64,000 nucleotides of DNA, from the NCBI RefSeq assembly GCF_024703995.1, contig NZ_JAMXQV010000009.1, forward strand, positions 1 to 64,000. The letters are read 5' to 3'. The DNA comes from Amycolatopsis iheyensis. Its GTDB lineage: Bacteria; Actinomycetota; Actinomycetes; Mycobacteriales; Pseudonocardiaceae. This document shows positions 33,255 to 41,167 of the stretch, piece after piece. The position numbers and the translations under genes are program-made. The notes beneath the pieces were generated by a model. It did not search any database and was not told where the DNA came from. It saw only the letters and a program-made list of their open reading frames with translations. Numbering within the stretch: position 1 is the stretch's first letter; each line of letters begins with the position of its first letter.

Positions 33255-33601
33255 GCCGAGGATTCTGCCGCCTGCTCGCCGGGCCTCCCCAGCCGGGCGT
33301 CGCGGGAATTAATAACAAACCACGGCAACAATGGCGAAATTCGCCCCGGCGGCGGGTGTGGGTAATTCTGCCGCCACTGCGATCGGTGCGGAGTTTACCG
33401 TTCGGTAGGCCCTGGAGCTGGGCTAACACCCTTGTACGATGTACAAGCTGCGACCGTCGGGGCACGATGAGTTAACCATTCGAGCGGGTTGCAAAGAATT
33501 CTTTCGCCGCGTTCCGAAACGCTGGTCCTTAGGGTTGACAAGGATGCCGAAGGTGATGTTCTCTGCTGGTCGGCTCGATCACCACAAGCGCCCGGAGGCC
33601 C
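33255..33601. promoter_or_regulatory. A+T-richer intergenic region with a palindrome, upstream of the conservon
   Basis: 347 bases without a convincing gene between ltrA and cvnA. It is markedly richer in A+T than its surroundings (for example GGGAATTAATAACAAACCAC near 33302). A palindrome CTTGTACGATGTACAAG (seven-base arms, three-base centre) lies at 33431-33447. A possible TTGACA -35 element is at 33535-33540, with no good -10. It probably carries the conservon promoter. Confidence 0.5.
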
Positions 33602-36292
33602 GTGATCGGCCCTGGGGTATCTCGCGTCCTGTCCGAGTTCGAAGTCAGCCGGCGCGGCTGGGAATCGAGCGGTTCCGCCATGCACCAAAGAAGGTCCACG
33701 CCCCGCCGCCCGGCGGACGCCGCGTGGTGGCCGGCGCACTGGAGCGTCCGCACCAAGATCAGCGTCGTCCTCCTGCTGCCGGTCCTGGTCGCCGTGGCGC
33801 TCGCGGTGCTGCGCGTCCAGGACGAGCTCGACCAGGCCACCGCGCTCAGCGCGGCCCGCGACCGGCTGCCGGTGCTGCGGGACACCGTCGAGCTGACCTC
33901 GGCGCTGGGCCAGGAGATGGTCGCGGCCGTGGCGGTGCCGGCCGGCGCGCCGAGCACGGTGACGGCGTCGGTCGACGCCAAGGTGGCCGCGATCCAGCGT
34001 GACACCGGCTTCGCGCCGCTGGCCGCGGACACCGGCCGGGCGTTGAACACCGCGCTGGGCAAGCTCGCCGGCATCCGCGCGGCCGGGGCGGGCGGCGGCG
34101 ACGTCCGCACGAAGGCCGCCGGCTACAACGACGTCATCGCCACGCTCGGCGACCTCGTGCCCGCGATCGTCTCCGCCGACGCCGGCAACGCGGAGACCAC
34201 CCGGCTGCTGGTGCACCTGCGCGGCGAACTGGCCACCGAAGAGACCTACCGGCGCGCCGCGCAGAACAGCCCGGACGACGCGTCGCTGCGCCCGGCCGTC
34301 ATCCAGACCACCGCCGAGCAGGAGGTCCTCGCCGAGCAAGCGGAGCACCAGCTGACCGGCGACCGGCTGGCCCGGTTCACCGCGGCGGCCGGCGGCGCCG
34401 ACGGCCGGCTCGACGCCCTGCAGGAACCGGGCGGCGGCCGCCCGCTCCCGGCGCTGCTGCCCTCGGTGACCGCTGAAACCACGGGCGTGACGGGCGTGCT
34501 GAACGACGTCGCGGCCGAGCTGGCGTCGAACGTGTCGGCGGCCGCCGACGACGCCCGGTCGAACTCCCTGCGCGACACGGCGCTGGTCCTCGGCGCGTTG
34601 CTCGGCGCGCTCGCGATCGCGCTGCTGGTGGTGCGGTCGCTCGTGACGCCGGTGCGGCGGCTGCGCGCGGCCGCCCTGCACGCGGCGAACGAGCAGCTGC
34701 CCGAAACCGTCCGGCAGGTCCGGGAGGGCGAGGACGTCGACTGGCGGGCGGTGCCCGCGGTCGGCGTGCAGACCGAGGAGGAGATCGGGCAGCTGGCCCG
34801 GGCCTTCGACGACATGCACCGGCAGGCGGTCCGGCTCGCCGTCGAGCAGGCCGAGCTGCGCAAGCAGGTCAGCGAGATGTTCATGACGCTGTCGCGGCGG
34901 AGCCAGTCGCTGGTCGAGCAGCAGCTGTCGATCATCGAGGACCTCGAAGCGGGGGAGCAGAACCCGCGCCGGCTCGACGAGCTGTTCCGGATCGACCACA
35001 TCGCCACCCGGCTGCGCCGCAACGGCGAGAACCTGCACGTGCTGGCGGGCGGCCGGCCGGTGCGCCACGGCCGCGAACCGGTCCCGACGCGTGACCTGCT
35101 GCGCGCGGCGACGTCGGAGGTCAAGGACTACCGGCGGGTCGCGATGGGCAACGCGCCCCGCAGCTCGGTGCAGCCCGAAGCGGCCGCGGACGTCGTGCAC
35201 ATCCTCGCGGAGCTGCTGGAGAACGCGACCCGGTTTTCCCCGCCGGAGCACAAGGTCGCGCTGACGGCGGACCGCGGCGCGGACGGCGGGCTGCTGATCG
35301 AGGTCGTGGACCAGGGCCTCGGCATGACACCGGCGGAGCTGGCGGCGGTCAACGAGCGGCTGGCGGCGGCGGGCACGGTCGGCCCGGAGACGACCCGCCG
35401 GATGGGCTTGTTCGTGGTGGGCCGCCTGGCGGCGCTGCACGGGGTGACGGTCCGGCTGCGCGCGACGGCGCCGGGGGTGCGGCACGCGGGTGTGACGGCG
35501 AGCGTGCACGTGCCGGGTGCGCTGGTGATCGCGGACCTGGCCCGCCCGATCGGCGCGGGCCGGCTCGCGGCGGAACCCGTCCGGCGCAACGGCCACGCGC
35601 GGCCGGTGCCGGTGGTGCCGGTGCAGGCGTCGACGCCGATCTTCGAGCAGGTGGTGACGAGCTGGTTCACCGAGCCGGCGCCGCTGCCGTCTTCGCGGCG
35701 GCCGGCGTCCGAAGTGGACTGGCCGAGCGCCGACGCCGGGGACCTGGTGGACCGGCCCGAGCTTTCCGGGGTTTCGGCCTCGGGGGACTCGAACGGTGCT
35801 GCGCAGCCCCCGATTTCCACTCTACTGGGCGGCACCGACAGTTCCGGGGCGAACGGTGCGGAATCGTCGCGGAACTCCACAGCCGCGGCCGAGCGGCCGA
35901 CCCGGACCGACCTCGAGGGTGTGGCGCCGCCCCCGGTCTCCACATTACCCGGTGGCACCGACAGTTCCGGAGCCGCCGAGGTGGCGGCGTCGGGGAACGG
36001 CCTGCCGAGCTGGGACACCCCGGCCGACCGGACGCGCCAGGCCGCGGAAAGCGCTCTCAAACCCGCCGTCCAGCAGCTGACCGAGGCCGGCCTGCCCACC
36101 CGGCGGCCCGGCGCGCAGCTCGCGCCCGGTGCGGCGCTCCCGCGGGTGCGCGGGCAGAACGGCGGCTCGTTCCGGGACGCCACCGCCGTCCGCAACAGCT
36201 TGTCCCGGCACTACCAGGGCATGCGCGCGGCCCGGCAGCAGACCGCGGCCCGCACCGAAGAATCCGGAAAGGACGGAGTGGATCCCCGATGA
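33602..36292 (+). CDS. cvnA: Conservon sensor-kinase-like protein CvnA
   Basis: 896 residues. A short cytoplasmic start, membrane helix near 53-70, an extracytoplasmic nitrate-sensor-type domain, a second membrane helix near 322-345, a HAMP region, then a HATPase domain: DVVHILAELLENATRFSPPE (N box, about 527-546), VVDQGLGMTPAEL (G1) and MGLFVVGRLAALHG (G2). No canonical phospho-acceptor histidine is seen, as in other CvnA proteins. The C-terminal 250 residues are Pro/Ser/Thr-rich and contain a near-duplicate segment and one TTA codon (35945-35947). The GTG at 33602 has GGAGG five bases upstream; the ATG at 33680 lacks a site. It overlaps CvnB (ATGA). Confidence 0.9.
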   Translation: MIGPGVSRVLSEFEVSRRGWESSGSAMHQRRSTPRRPADAAWWPAHWSVRTKISVVLLLPVLVAVALAVLRVQDELDQATALSAARDRLPVLRDTVELTSALGQEMVAAVAVPAGAPSTVTASVDAKVAAIQRDTGFAPLAADTGRALNTALGKLAGIRAAGAGGGDVRTKAAGYNDVIATLGDLVPAIVSADAGNAETTRLLVHLRGELATEETYRRAAQNSPDDASLRPAVIQTTAEQEVLAEQAEHQLTGDRLARFTAAAGGADGRLDALQEPGGGRPLPALLPSVTAETTGVTGVLNDVAAELASNVSAAADDARSNSLRDTALVLGALLGALAIALLVVRSLVTPVRRLRAAALHAANEQLPETVRQVREGEDVDWRAVPAVGVQTEEEIGQLARAFDDMHRQAVRLAVEQAELRKQVSEMFMTLSRRSQSLVEQQLSIIEDLEAGEQNPRRLDELFRIDHIATRLRRNGENLHVLAGGRPVRHGREPVPTRDLLRAATSEVKDYRRVAMGNAPRSSVQPEAAADVVHILAELLENATRFSPPEHKVALTADRGADGGLLIEVVDQGLGMTPAELAAVNERLAAAGTVGPETTRRMGLFVVGRLAALHGVTVRLRATAPGVRHAGVTASVHVPGALVIADLARPIGAGRLAAEPVRRNGHARPVPVVPVQASTPIFEQVVTSWFTEPAPLPSSRRPASEVDWPSADAGDLVDRPELSGVSASGDSNGAAQPPISTLLGGTDSSGANGAESSRNSTAAAERPTRTDLEGVAPPPVSTLPGGTDSSGAAEVAASGNGLPSWDTPADRTRQAAESALKPAVQQLTEAGLPTRRPGAQLAPGAALPRVRGQNGGSFRDATAVRNSLSRHYQGMRAARQQTAARTEESGKDGVDPR
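35807..35973 (+). repeat. Near-duplicate segment in the CvnA tail
   Basis: 35807-35850 and 35930-35973 encode PPISTLLGGTDSSGA and PPVSTLPGGTDSSGA, with GGCACCGACAGTTCCGG or nearly so in both. The start-to-start distance is 123 bp, in frame. Codons here (CTA, TTA, ACA, AGT) are rarer than in the rest of the gene. Confidence 0.75.
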
Positions 36293-36804
36293 CGGAACTT
36301 CCCGACGTGCACCCCCGGCGCGCACCCGGCGCCGAACCGTCGGCCCGGACCCTCGGCGGCACCTTGGCCGCCTTCCCCGGCGCCGCCCCGCCGCCCGAGC
36401 GGACGGCGACGCTGAACTGGCTGGTCCACGGCTTCGTCCAGGACGTCTCGGGGGTCGCGCACGCGGTGCTGGTTTCCGCCGACGGGCTGCTCGTCGCCGC
36501 GGACGAAGCCCTGCCGCGGGAGCGGGCCGACCAGCTGGCGGCCATCGCCGCCGGGTTGTCCAGCCTGTCGCTGGGCACCGCGGAGCTGTTCACGGCCGGG
36601 CGCGTGGTGCAGTCGGTGATCGAGATGGAGCAGGGGTTCCTGCTGCTGATGAGCGTGGGCGACGGCTCGAACCTGGTCGTCCTCGCCTCGACCGGCTGCG
36701 ACATCGGGCTGGTCGGCTACGAGATGACCATGCTCGTCGAGCGGGTGGGGCAGAAGGTCGACGTGCCCGCGCGCGAGATACCGGTGGCCCAGGACCACCG
36801 GTGA
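36289..36804 (+). CDS. cvnB: Roadblock/LC7-domain protein CvnB
   Basis: 171 residues. Roadblock fold: LNWLVHGFVQDVSGVAHAVL, VSADGLLVAADEALPRERAD, AAIAAGLSSLSLGTAELF and FLLLMSVGDGSNLVVLAST. In Streptomyces conservons CvnB binds CvnA and the CvnD GTPase, acting as an adaptor at the membrane. It has a longer proline-rich N-terminus than minimal roadblock proteins. ATGA overlap with CvnA and GTGA overlap with CvnC show tight co-translation. Confidence 0.92.
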   Translation: MTELPDVHPRRAPGAEPSARTLGGTLAAFPGAAPPPERTATLNWLVHGFVQDVSGVAHAVLVSADGLLVAADEALPRERADQLAAIAAGLSSLSLGTAELFTAGRVVQSVIEMEQGFLLLMSVGDGSNLVVLASTGCDIGLVGYEMTMLVERVGQKVDVPAREIPVAQDHR

Positions 36805-37193
36805 TCGACGACCCGCCGCCCGGCCCGGACGGGGACGAGCCGCGCCGGAGCCCGGCGCTCGCCCGGCCCTACGCCTGGACCGAAGGCCGGACGGCGCCGG
36901 CGGTGGAGATCGCCGTCGAAGCGCTGGTCGAAACCACGGCGGCGGGCCGGGCCGAGCTGGGGTACTTCTCGTCCAGCGCGCTGGCGCAGGTCACCGAGCT
37001 GTGCCTACGGCCGCGGTCGTTGATGGAGATCGCCGCGCTGCTGGCGCTGCCGCTCGGCGTGGTCCGCGTGCTGGTGTCGGACCTGATGCAGGACCACCTG
37101 GTGATCGTCCGCGACACGCTGACGGACACCTCCAGCTGGGACGAGCGCCACGACCTGATGGAACGCGTGCTGCACGGCCTGCGAGACCTGTAG
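36801..37193 (+). CDS. cvnC: DUF742 protein CvnC
   Basis: 130 residues. DUF742 pattern: RPYAWTEGRT at the start, LCLRPRSLMEIAALLALPLG and VVRVLVSDLMQDHLVIV, a winged-helix-like fold that partners CvnB. The GTG start at 36801 overlaps the CvnB stop. In most conservons the next gene is the CvnD Ras-like GTPase. Here none follows; the next gene is an MHYT membrane protein 20 bases away. Confidence 0.9.
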   Translation: MIDDPPPGPDGDEPRRSPALARPYAWTEGRTAPAVEIAVEALVETTAAGRAELGYFSSSALAQVTELCLRPRSLMEIAALLALPLGVVRVLVSDLMQDHLVIVRDTLTDTSSWDERHDLMERVLHGLRDL

Positions 37194-37213
37194 CCCCCGG
37201 GAAGGACCGCACG

Positions 37214-37978
37214 ATGGAACACTTCGCTCTCGGGCACTGGCTGCTCGTGCTCGCTTACCTGACCTCGGTGGTCGGCTGCGCACTCGGCCTGGCCTGCGCG
37301 GTGCAGGCCCGCCACGCGGCGACCGAACGGCAGCGCGTCCGCTGGCTGGTGCTGGCGGCGGTCTCGATCGGCGGCGTCGGCATCTGGCTGATGCACTTCG
37401 TGGCGATGCTGGGCTTCAGCACCCCGGGCATGCCGGTCCGCTACGACGTCCTCCGCACGGTGCTTTCGGCGCTGCTGTCGGTGGCGGCGGTGTTCGCGGG
37501 CCTGCTGGTGGTGGGCGGCCGCGCGAAGTTCGGCTGGTGGCGGCTGGCACTGGGCGGCGTGATCACGGGCCTGGCGGTGAACGTCATGCACTACACGGGA
37601 ATGTCGGCCCTGCGCGTGAAGGGCGACTTCGGCTACCAGGGCGGCTTGGTGGCCCTGTCGGTGGTGATCGCGGTGGTGGCGGCGACGGCGGCGCTGTGGT
37701 TCGCGGTGTTCCTGGACCGCCTGTCGCTGCGGTTGCTGGCGGGCTTCGTGATGGCCGCGGCGGTGACGGGCATGCACTACACGGGCATGGCGGCGGTCCG
37801 CATGAACATGGACATGAACGCCCCGGACCCGGCGGGCGTGGAGGTGTTCTCGTTCCTGTTCCCGGTGTTCGTCGTGGCGGCGATCGCGATGGCGGTCCCG
37901 CTGTGCGCGGTGCTGATGGCCCCGGCGATCGAGCCGGAGAGCGCGGCGGAGGAGCCGGCCGAACCGGTCACGGTGTGA
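37214..37978 (+). CDS. MHYT-domain integral membrane sensor
   Basis: 254 residues with about seven membrane helices. Three MHYT-type motifs face the same side of the membrane: WLMHFVAML, VMHYTGMSA and GMHYTGMAA, proposed to bind copper and sense oxygen, CO or NO. No GGDEF, EAL or kinase domain is attached, so the output must come from a partner. The ATG at 37214 has GGGAAGGAC upstream and follows CvnC by 20 bases, suggesting that it belongs to the conservon operon and takes the CvnD position. Confidence 0.9.
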   Translation: MEHFALGHWLLVLAYLTSVVGCALGLACAVQARHAATERQRVRWLVLAAVSIGGVGIWLMHFVAMLGFSTPGMPVRYDVLRTVLSALLSVAAVFAGLLVVGGRAKFGWWRLALGGVITGLAVNVMHYTGMSALRVKGDFGYQGGLVALSVVIAVVAATAALWFAVFLDRLSLRLLAGFVMAAAVTGMHYTGMAAVRMNMDMNAPDPAGVEVFSFLFPVFVVAAIAMAVPLCAVLMAPAIEPESAAEEPAEPVTV

Positions 37979-38354
37979 GCTGCTCGCGAACGGCTTCGAG
38001 GTCGATCAGGGACCGGATCTCGGCGATCTTGCCGTCTCGGTAGCGGTAGAAGACGTGTTCGGCGAAGGAGATGGCCTTGCCGGTGGCGGGTATGCCGCGG
38101 AACCGGCCGACGGGGGTGCAGTCGAACCGCAGCCGGCAGGCCACCCGCTCTCCTTGGACGACGAGCAGTTCGACGACGTAGCGCAGATCGGGGATTTCGG
38201 CGACATCCCGCCGAAGCAGGTCCTGGAAGTCGGCGAGGGTCAGCGCGCGGTCGTTGTGGACCACCGGGTCGTGCACGTGGTCCGCGAGGTCCGGGAAGCG
38301 CCGCTCGTCGAGGCAAGCGAGGTAGGCGCGGTACCGCGCTTCGAGGTCAGTCAT
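37968..38354 (-). CDS. SnoaL-like (NTF2-fold) protein
   Basis: 128 residues from the ATG at 38354 (an upstream in-frame start at 38372 is possible). Typical SnoaL-like pattern: ARYRAYLACLDERRFPDLAD, HVHDPVVHNDRALTLADFQD, then GIPATGKAISFAEHVFYRYR and DGKIAEIRSLIDLEAV. The family includes polyketide cyclases, ester cyclases and many proteins of unknown role. The last eleven bases overlap the end of the convergent MHYT gene. Confidence 0.8.
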   Translation of the reverse strand: MTDLEARYRAYLACLDERRFPDLADHVHDPVVHNDRALTLADFQDLLRRDVAEIPDLRYVVELLVVQGERVACRLRFDCTPVGRFRGIPATGKAISFAEHVFYRYRDGKIAEIRSLIDLEAVREQLTP

Positions 38355-38475
38355 GCCGGACCGGGTCCACACCGGACTTCTCCGCCATGGGCCAGGCCCG
38401 CGAGTTCATCCTCACGCGGGCAGTTTCGCAGACGATGACGGCCCGCGGCGAACCGCGGGCCGTCACCTCACCGCC

Positions 38476-40866
38476 CTACAGGATGCACAGCAGCGAACAC
38501 GCCTTCGCCGACGACCACCCGGTGTGCGACGGCGGCGTCCCCGGCGGCGAGTTCACCCCCACATAGCTCACCTTCGCCTGGTTGGTGATCGGGAACAGGC
38601 TCAGCAGCGCGTACGTCGAGCAGTACACCTGCTTCACCGCCCCGGGATCGAGCGCGAACGGTCCCGTCTGGCACGACGGCTCCACGCTGTCGACGACCTG
38701 ACCGGACGTGATCCCCACCGGTCCGACGTTCGTCACCGTGATGCGCCAGTACGCCGTCGCGTTCAGCAGGCCCAGCAGGCCCACTCCTGCCTGCTTCGCC
38801 CACGGTCCGGCGCCTCCCGGGCCGCACTTCGAAGCCGATGACGAGGTGCAGATCTCCTTCTCCACCTTGACCTTCGGCGTGCAGCCCGCGCCCGGCGCCA
38901 CCGGCAGCGTCACCGTGTTCGACGTGAACGAACCCGTCGAGTCCGTGCCGGTCGCCGTGTTCGCCACCGACGACACCGCGCAGTCCGTCGCGATCGTCGT
39001 GCGGAAGCACAGCTGGGGTGCGTCGCCCGCGTAGTCCACTACCAGCCGGCCGGCGAAACCGGCCGCCGAATGCAGGACCAGCGTTGTCGTCACCGTGATC
39101 GACGGGTGTGCCGCCACCGGGACGCCGCTGAGATCCACCGAGCCGTCCGGGGCGAAGCCCGGCGTCGGCACCGTCACGCCGTCCTGATCCACGACCGTCA
39201 CCCGCGACGCCGCGAAGTCGACGTTCGCCGGGTCGACGCCCGTCAGCCGCGCCGACGTGTAGCCCTGGACGTGGGAACCGCCGTCGCAGTAGAAGTCGCC
39301 CGGCTTCAGCGTCACCTGGCCACCCGAGCGCACGCACGGCGTGGCCCCGGTCGCGGGATCCATCGAGAACAGCACGCCCGCGTCGCCCAGGCCGATCAGG
39401 CAGCCGGACGGCGGGTCGTAGGAATACCCGTAGTCCCGCGTGGCGCCGCCGTTCACCGTGGGGTGCGAGATCGGGCCCGGCAGGCCCGCGCACGCCGCCC
39501 CCGTCGTCCAGTCGTGGCACAGCGCTGCACCCGCGTAGCCACCGTTCCAGATCGGGAGGTAGCTGCGCACGTGCCCGGTGGGATCGGTGACGACCTCGGG
39601 CGGGAACGCGTACACGCCACCCGTCAGCGCGGCCGGTCCCGGTGGGGCCGCGAGCGCGGAACCGTCGAGCGCGTAGCACGTCGTGGTGTTCGTGCCGCCG
39701 GTCGTCGTCGCGCACGCGCCCACCGGGGCGCCGCTCGTGCCGAACGCCGTGTAGTCGTTGTAGTTGTAGTTGCCCGCCGGTCCGGTGGGCCGGGACGCGG
39801 CCCAGTTCGCGCAGGCCGTGGTCGTCGCCGGGTCGAAGCAGCCCAGCGACGGCTGCGCCGCGGTGCCGGGGCTCGACGTCGACGCGAACACCTTGCCCGC
39901 CACCAGGGTCACCGCGCCGTAGACGTACGGCTGGTTGGCGGCCGGCACGACCGGCGCGTACGGTTGGCCGCCGCAGGCGCTCTGCGTGGCCATGGTCCAG
40001 CACACCACGGCACCGGAGCTGACGATGCCGTACAGGTTCCCGCCGGTCGCCACGAAGCCGCCGATGCTGTTCACCGCCGGGGAACCACCGGTGGGCGACA
40101 GCGCCCAGTACCCGCAGTTGGCCGAGGCGGCCAGGTCGAGGCAGCCGACGCCGACCGAGGACGCCGTCACGGCGGGGTAGTAGACCTTCGCCGGCGCGGC
40201 CGGATCGTGCACGTACTGCGAGACCATGGGGCTGGCGATGTCGCCGGCCCCCAGGGTGCCGAGCGGGCCGGGCGCGGTGTTGAGCACCTTCGGCCACGGG
40301 CCGCCCGGGCAGCGCTGCCCGGTGGCGAGGTCGGTGCAGACGACCTTCGGCGACGTCGCGCCGAGGTGGTGGTAGATGTTCCACGCCTGCAGCGCGCCAC
40401 CCGGGGTGCGGTACAGGATCGGGGAGAAGCCGTCGCCGCCGGTCGCGGTGGTCACCGCCTGCACGGGCGGGGTGAGGGCGCCGGACAGCGACGTCGCGTC
40501 GGGCCCCGCGTCCGGGTTGCTCGCCCGCACGGCGGTGACGCCGGACGCGGGTTCGGTGCCGGTGAAGGTGCTGCCGTCGGTGGACCAGGACGGCGTCCAG
40601 CCGGGCGGCGCGTGCAGCGAGCCGGACTGGAACGCCTGTCCCGCGCCGACGGCGTCGGTGATGGTGGCCGCGCCGGACCCGGTGGCCTGGTCGTCGTAGC
40701 CGATGACCCAGTTCGCGGTGGCCCCGTGGTCGGCGGGGGATCCGGTGCCCTGCACCGACTTGGTCAGGCCTGAGGCGGCGGCGGCCGCGGCGGTCGCGGG
40801 CAGCGCGACGCCGGAGGCCGCGACGAGCACCAGGGGCAGGACTGCTCCCAGCATGCGTCTTCGCAT
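38476..40866 (-). CDS. Large secreted cysteine-repeat protein with C-terminal DUF11-like domain
   Basis: 796 residues, no named family recognised. Signal peptide MRRRMLGAVLPLVLVAASGV ending near ALPATAAAAA. The central half has at least five spaced segments of the form C-x-D-x-(A/T)-T-x3-C: VCTDLATGQRC, GCLDLAASANC, VCWTMATQSAC, GCFDPATTTAC, LCHDWTTGAAC, and a related MDPATGATPC. The spacing suggests blades of an extracellular propeller with one disulfide each. The C-terminal part (TPKVKVEKEICTSSSASKCG, AYWRITVTNVGPVGITSGQV) is an Ig-like DUF11 domain. No LPxTG anchor is seen; it ends SLLCIL. The ATG at 40866 is chosen for the signal peptide. Confidence 0.8.
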   Translation of the reverse strand: MRRRMLGAVLPLVLVAASGVALPATAAAAAASGLTKSVQGTGSPADHGATANWVIGYDDQATGSGAATITDAVGAGQAFQSGSLHAPPGWTPSWSTDGSTFTGTEPASGVTAVRASNPDAGPDATSLSGALTPPVQAVTTATGGDGFSPILYRTPGGALQAWNIYHHLGATSPKVVCTDLATGQRCPGGPWPKVLNTAPGPLGTLGAGDIASPMVSQYVHDPAAPAKVYYPAVTASSVGVGCLDLAASANCGYWALSPTGGSPAVNSIGGFVATGGNLYGIVSSGAVVCWTMATQSACGGQPYAPVVPAANQPYVYGAVTLVAGKVFASTSSPGTAAQPSLGCFDPATTTACANWAASRPTGPAGNYNYNDYTAFGTSGAPVGACATTTGGTNTTTCYALDGSALAAPPGPAALTGGVYAFPPEVVTDPTGHVRSYLPIWNGGYAGAALCHDWTTGAACAGLPGPISHPTVNGGATRDYGYSYDPPSGCLIGLGDAGVLFSMDPATGATPCVRSGGQVTLKPGDFYCDGGSHVQGYTSARLTGVDPANVDFAASRVTVVDQDGVTVPTPGFAPDGSVDLSGVPVAAHPSITVTTTLVLHSAAGFAGRLVVDYAGDAPQLCFRTTIATDCAVSSVANTATGTDSTGSFTSNTVTLPVAPGAGCTPKVKVEKEICTSSSASKCGPGGAGPWAKQAGVGLLGLLNATAYWRITVTNVGPVGITSGQVVDSVEPSCQTGPFALDPGAVKQVYCSTYALLSLFPITNQAKVSYVGVNSPPGTPPSHTGWSSAKACSLLCIL

Positions 40867-40897
40867 GAATGGTCCTCGATTCTTTTCCAAGGGAGTT

Positions 40898-40915
40898 CCA
40901 GGAATGCTTTCCTGG
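40898..40915. promoter_or_regulatory. Palindrome upstream of the secreted-protein gene
   Basis: CCAGGAATGCTTTCCTGG: perfect seven-base arms around four bases, 32 bases before the start of the secreted protein. Either an operator or a leader hairpin. Confidence 0.45.
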
Positions 40916-41080
40916 CCGAAGGAAAAGCCTAGGCGCGGCCGGGAGCGCGGTGAAAGTGCTCTCACCCGGGCGCCAGAAAGGCGAAGCCAACAGCGCAGTT
41001 CGTTATCGTCACGCGATCATCCGCGCCCGTTGTGAAGAGGCGTTTCGGGCACGTGGATCACCCGGATGTCGCTACCGGAT

Positions 41081-41101
41081 CACTCGATCGGGTAACGAGT
41101 G
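41081..41101. terminator. Hairpin downstream of the GntR gene
   Basis: CACTCG (41081-41086) and CGAGTG (41096-41101) with a nine-base loop. It lies in the 301-base gap 40867-41167, about 65 bases after the GntR stop on the minus strand. The rest of the gap is A+T-richer and holds only the palindrome at 40898. Confidence 0.4.
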
Positions 41102-41167
41102 GACGCTAAAAAGCCGCCGTTCCGGAAGGTTGTGAAGATTTATTTTCCGGATGCGCGACGAGGAGTT

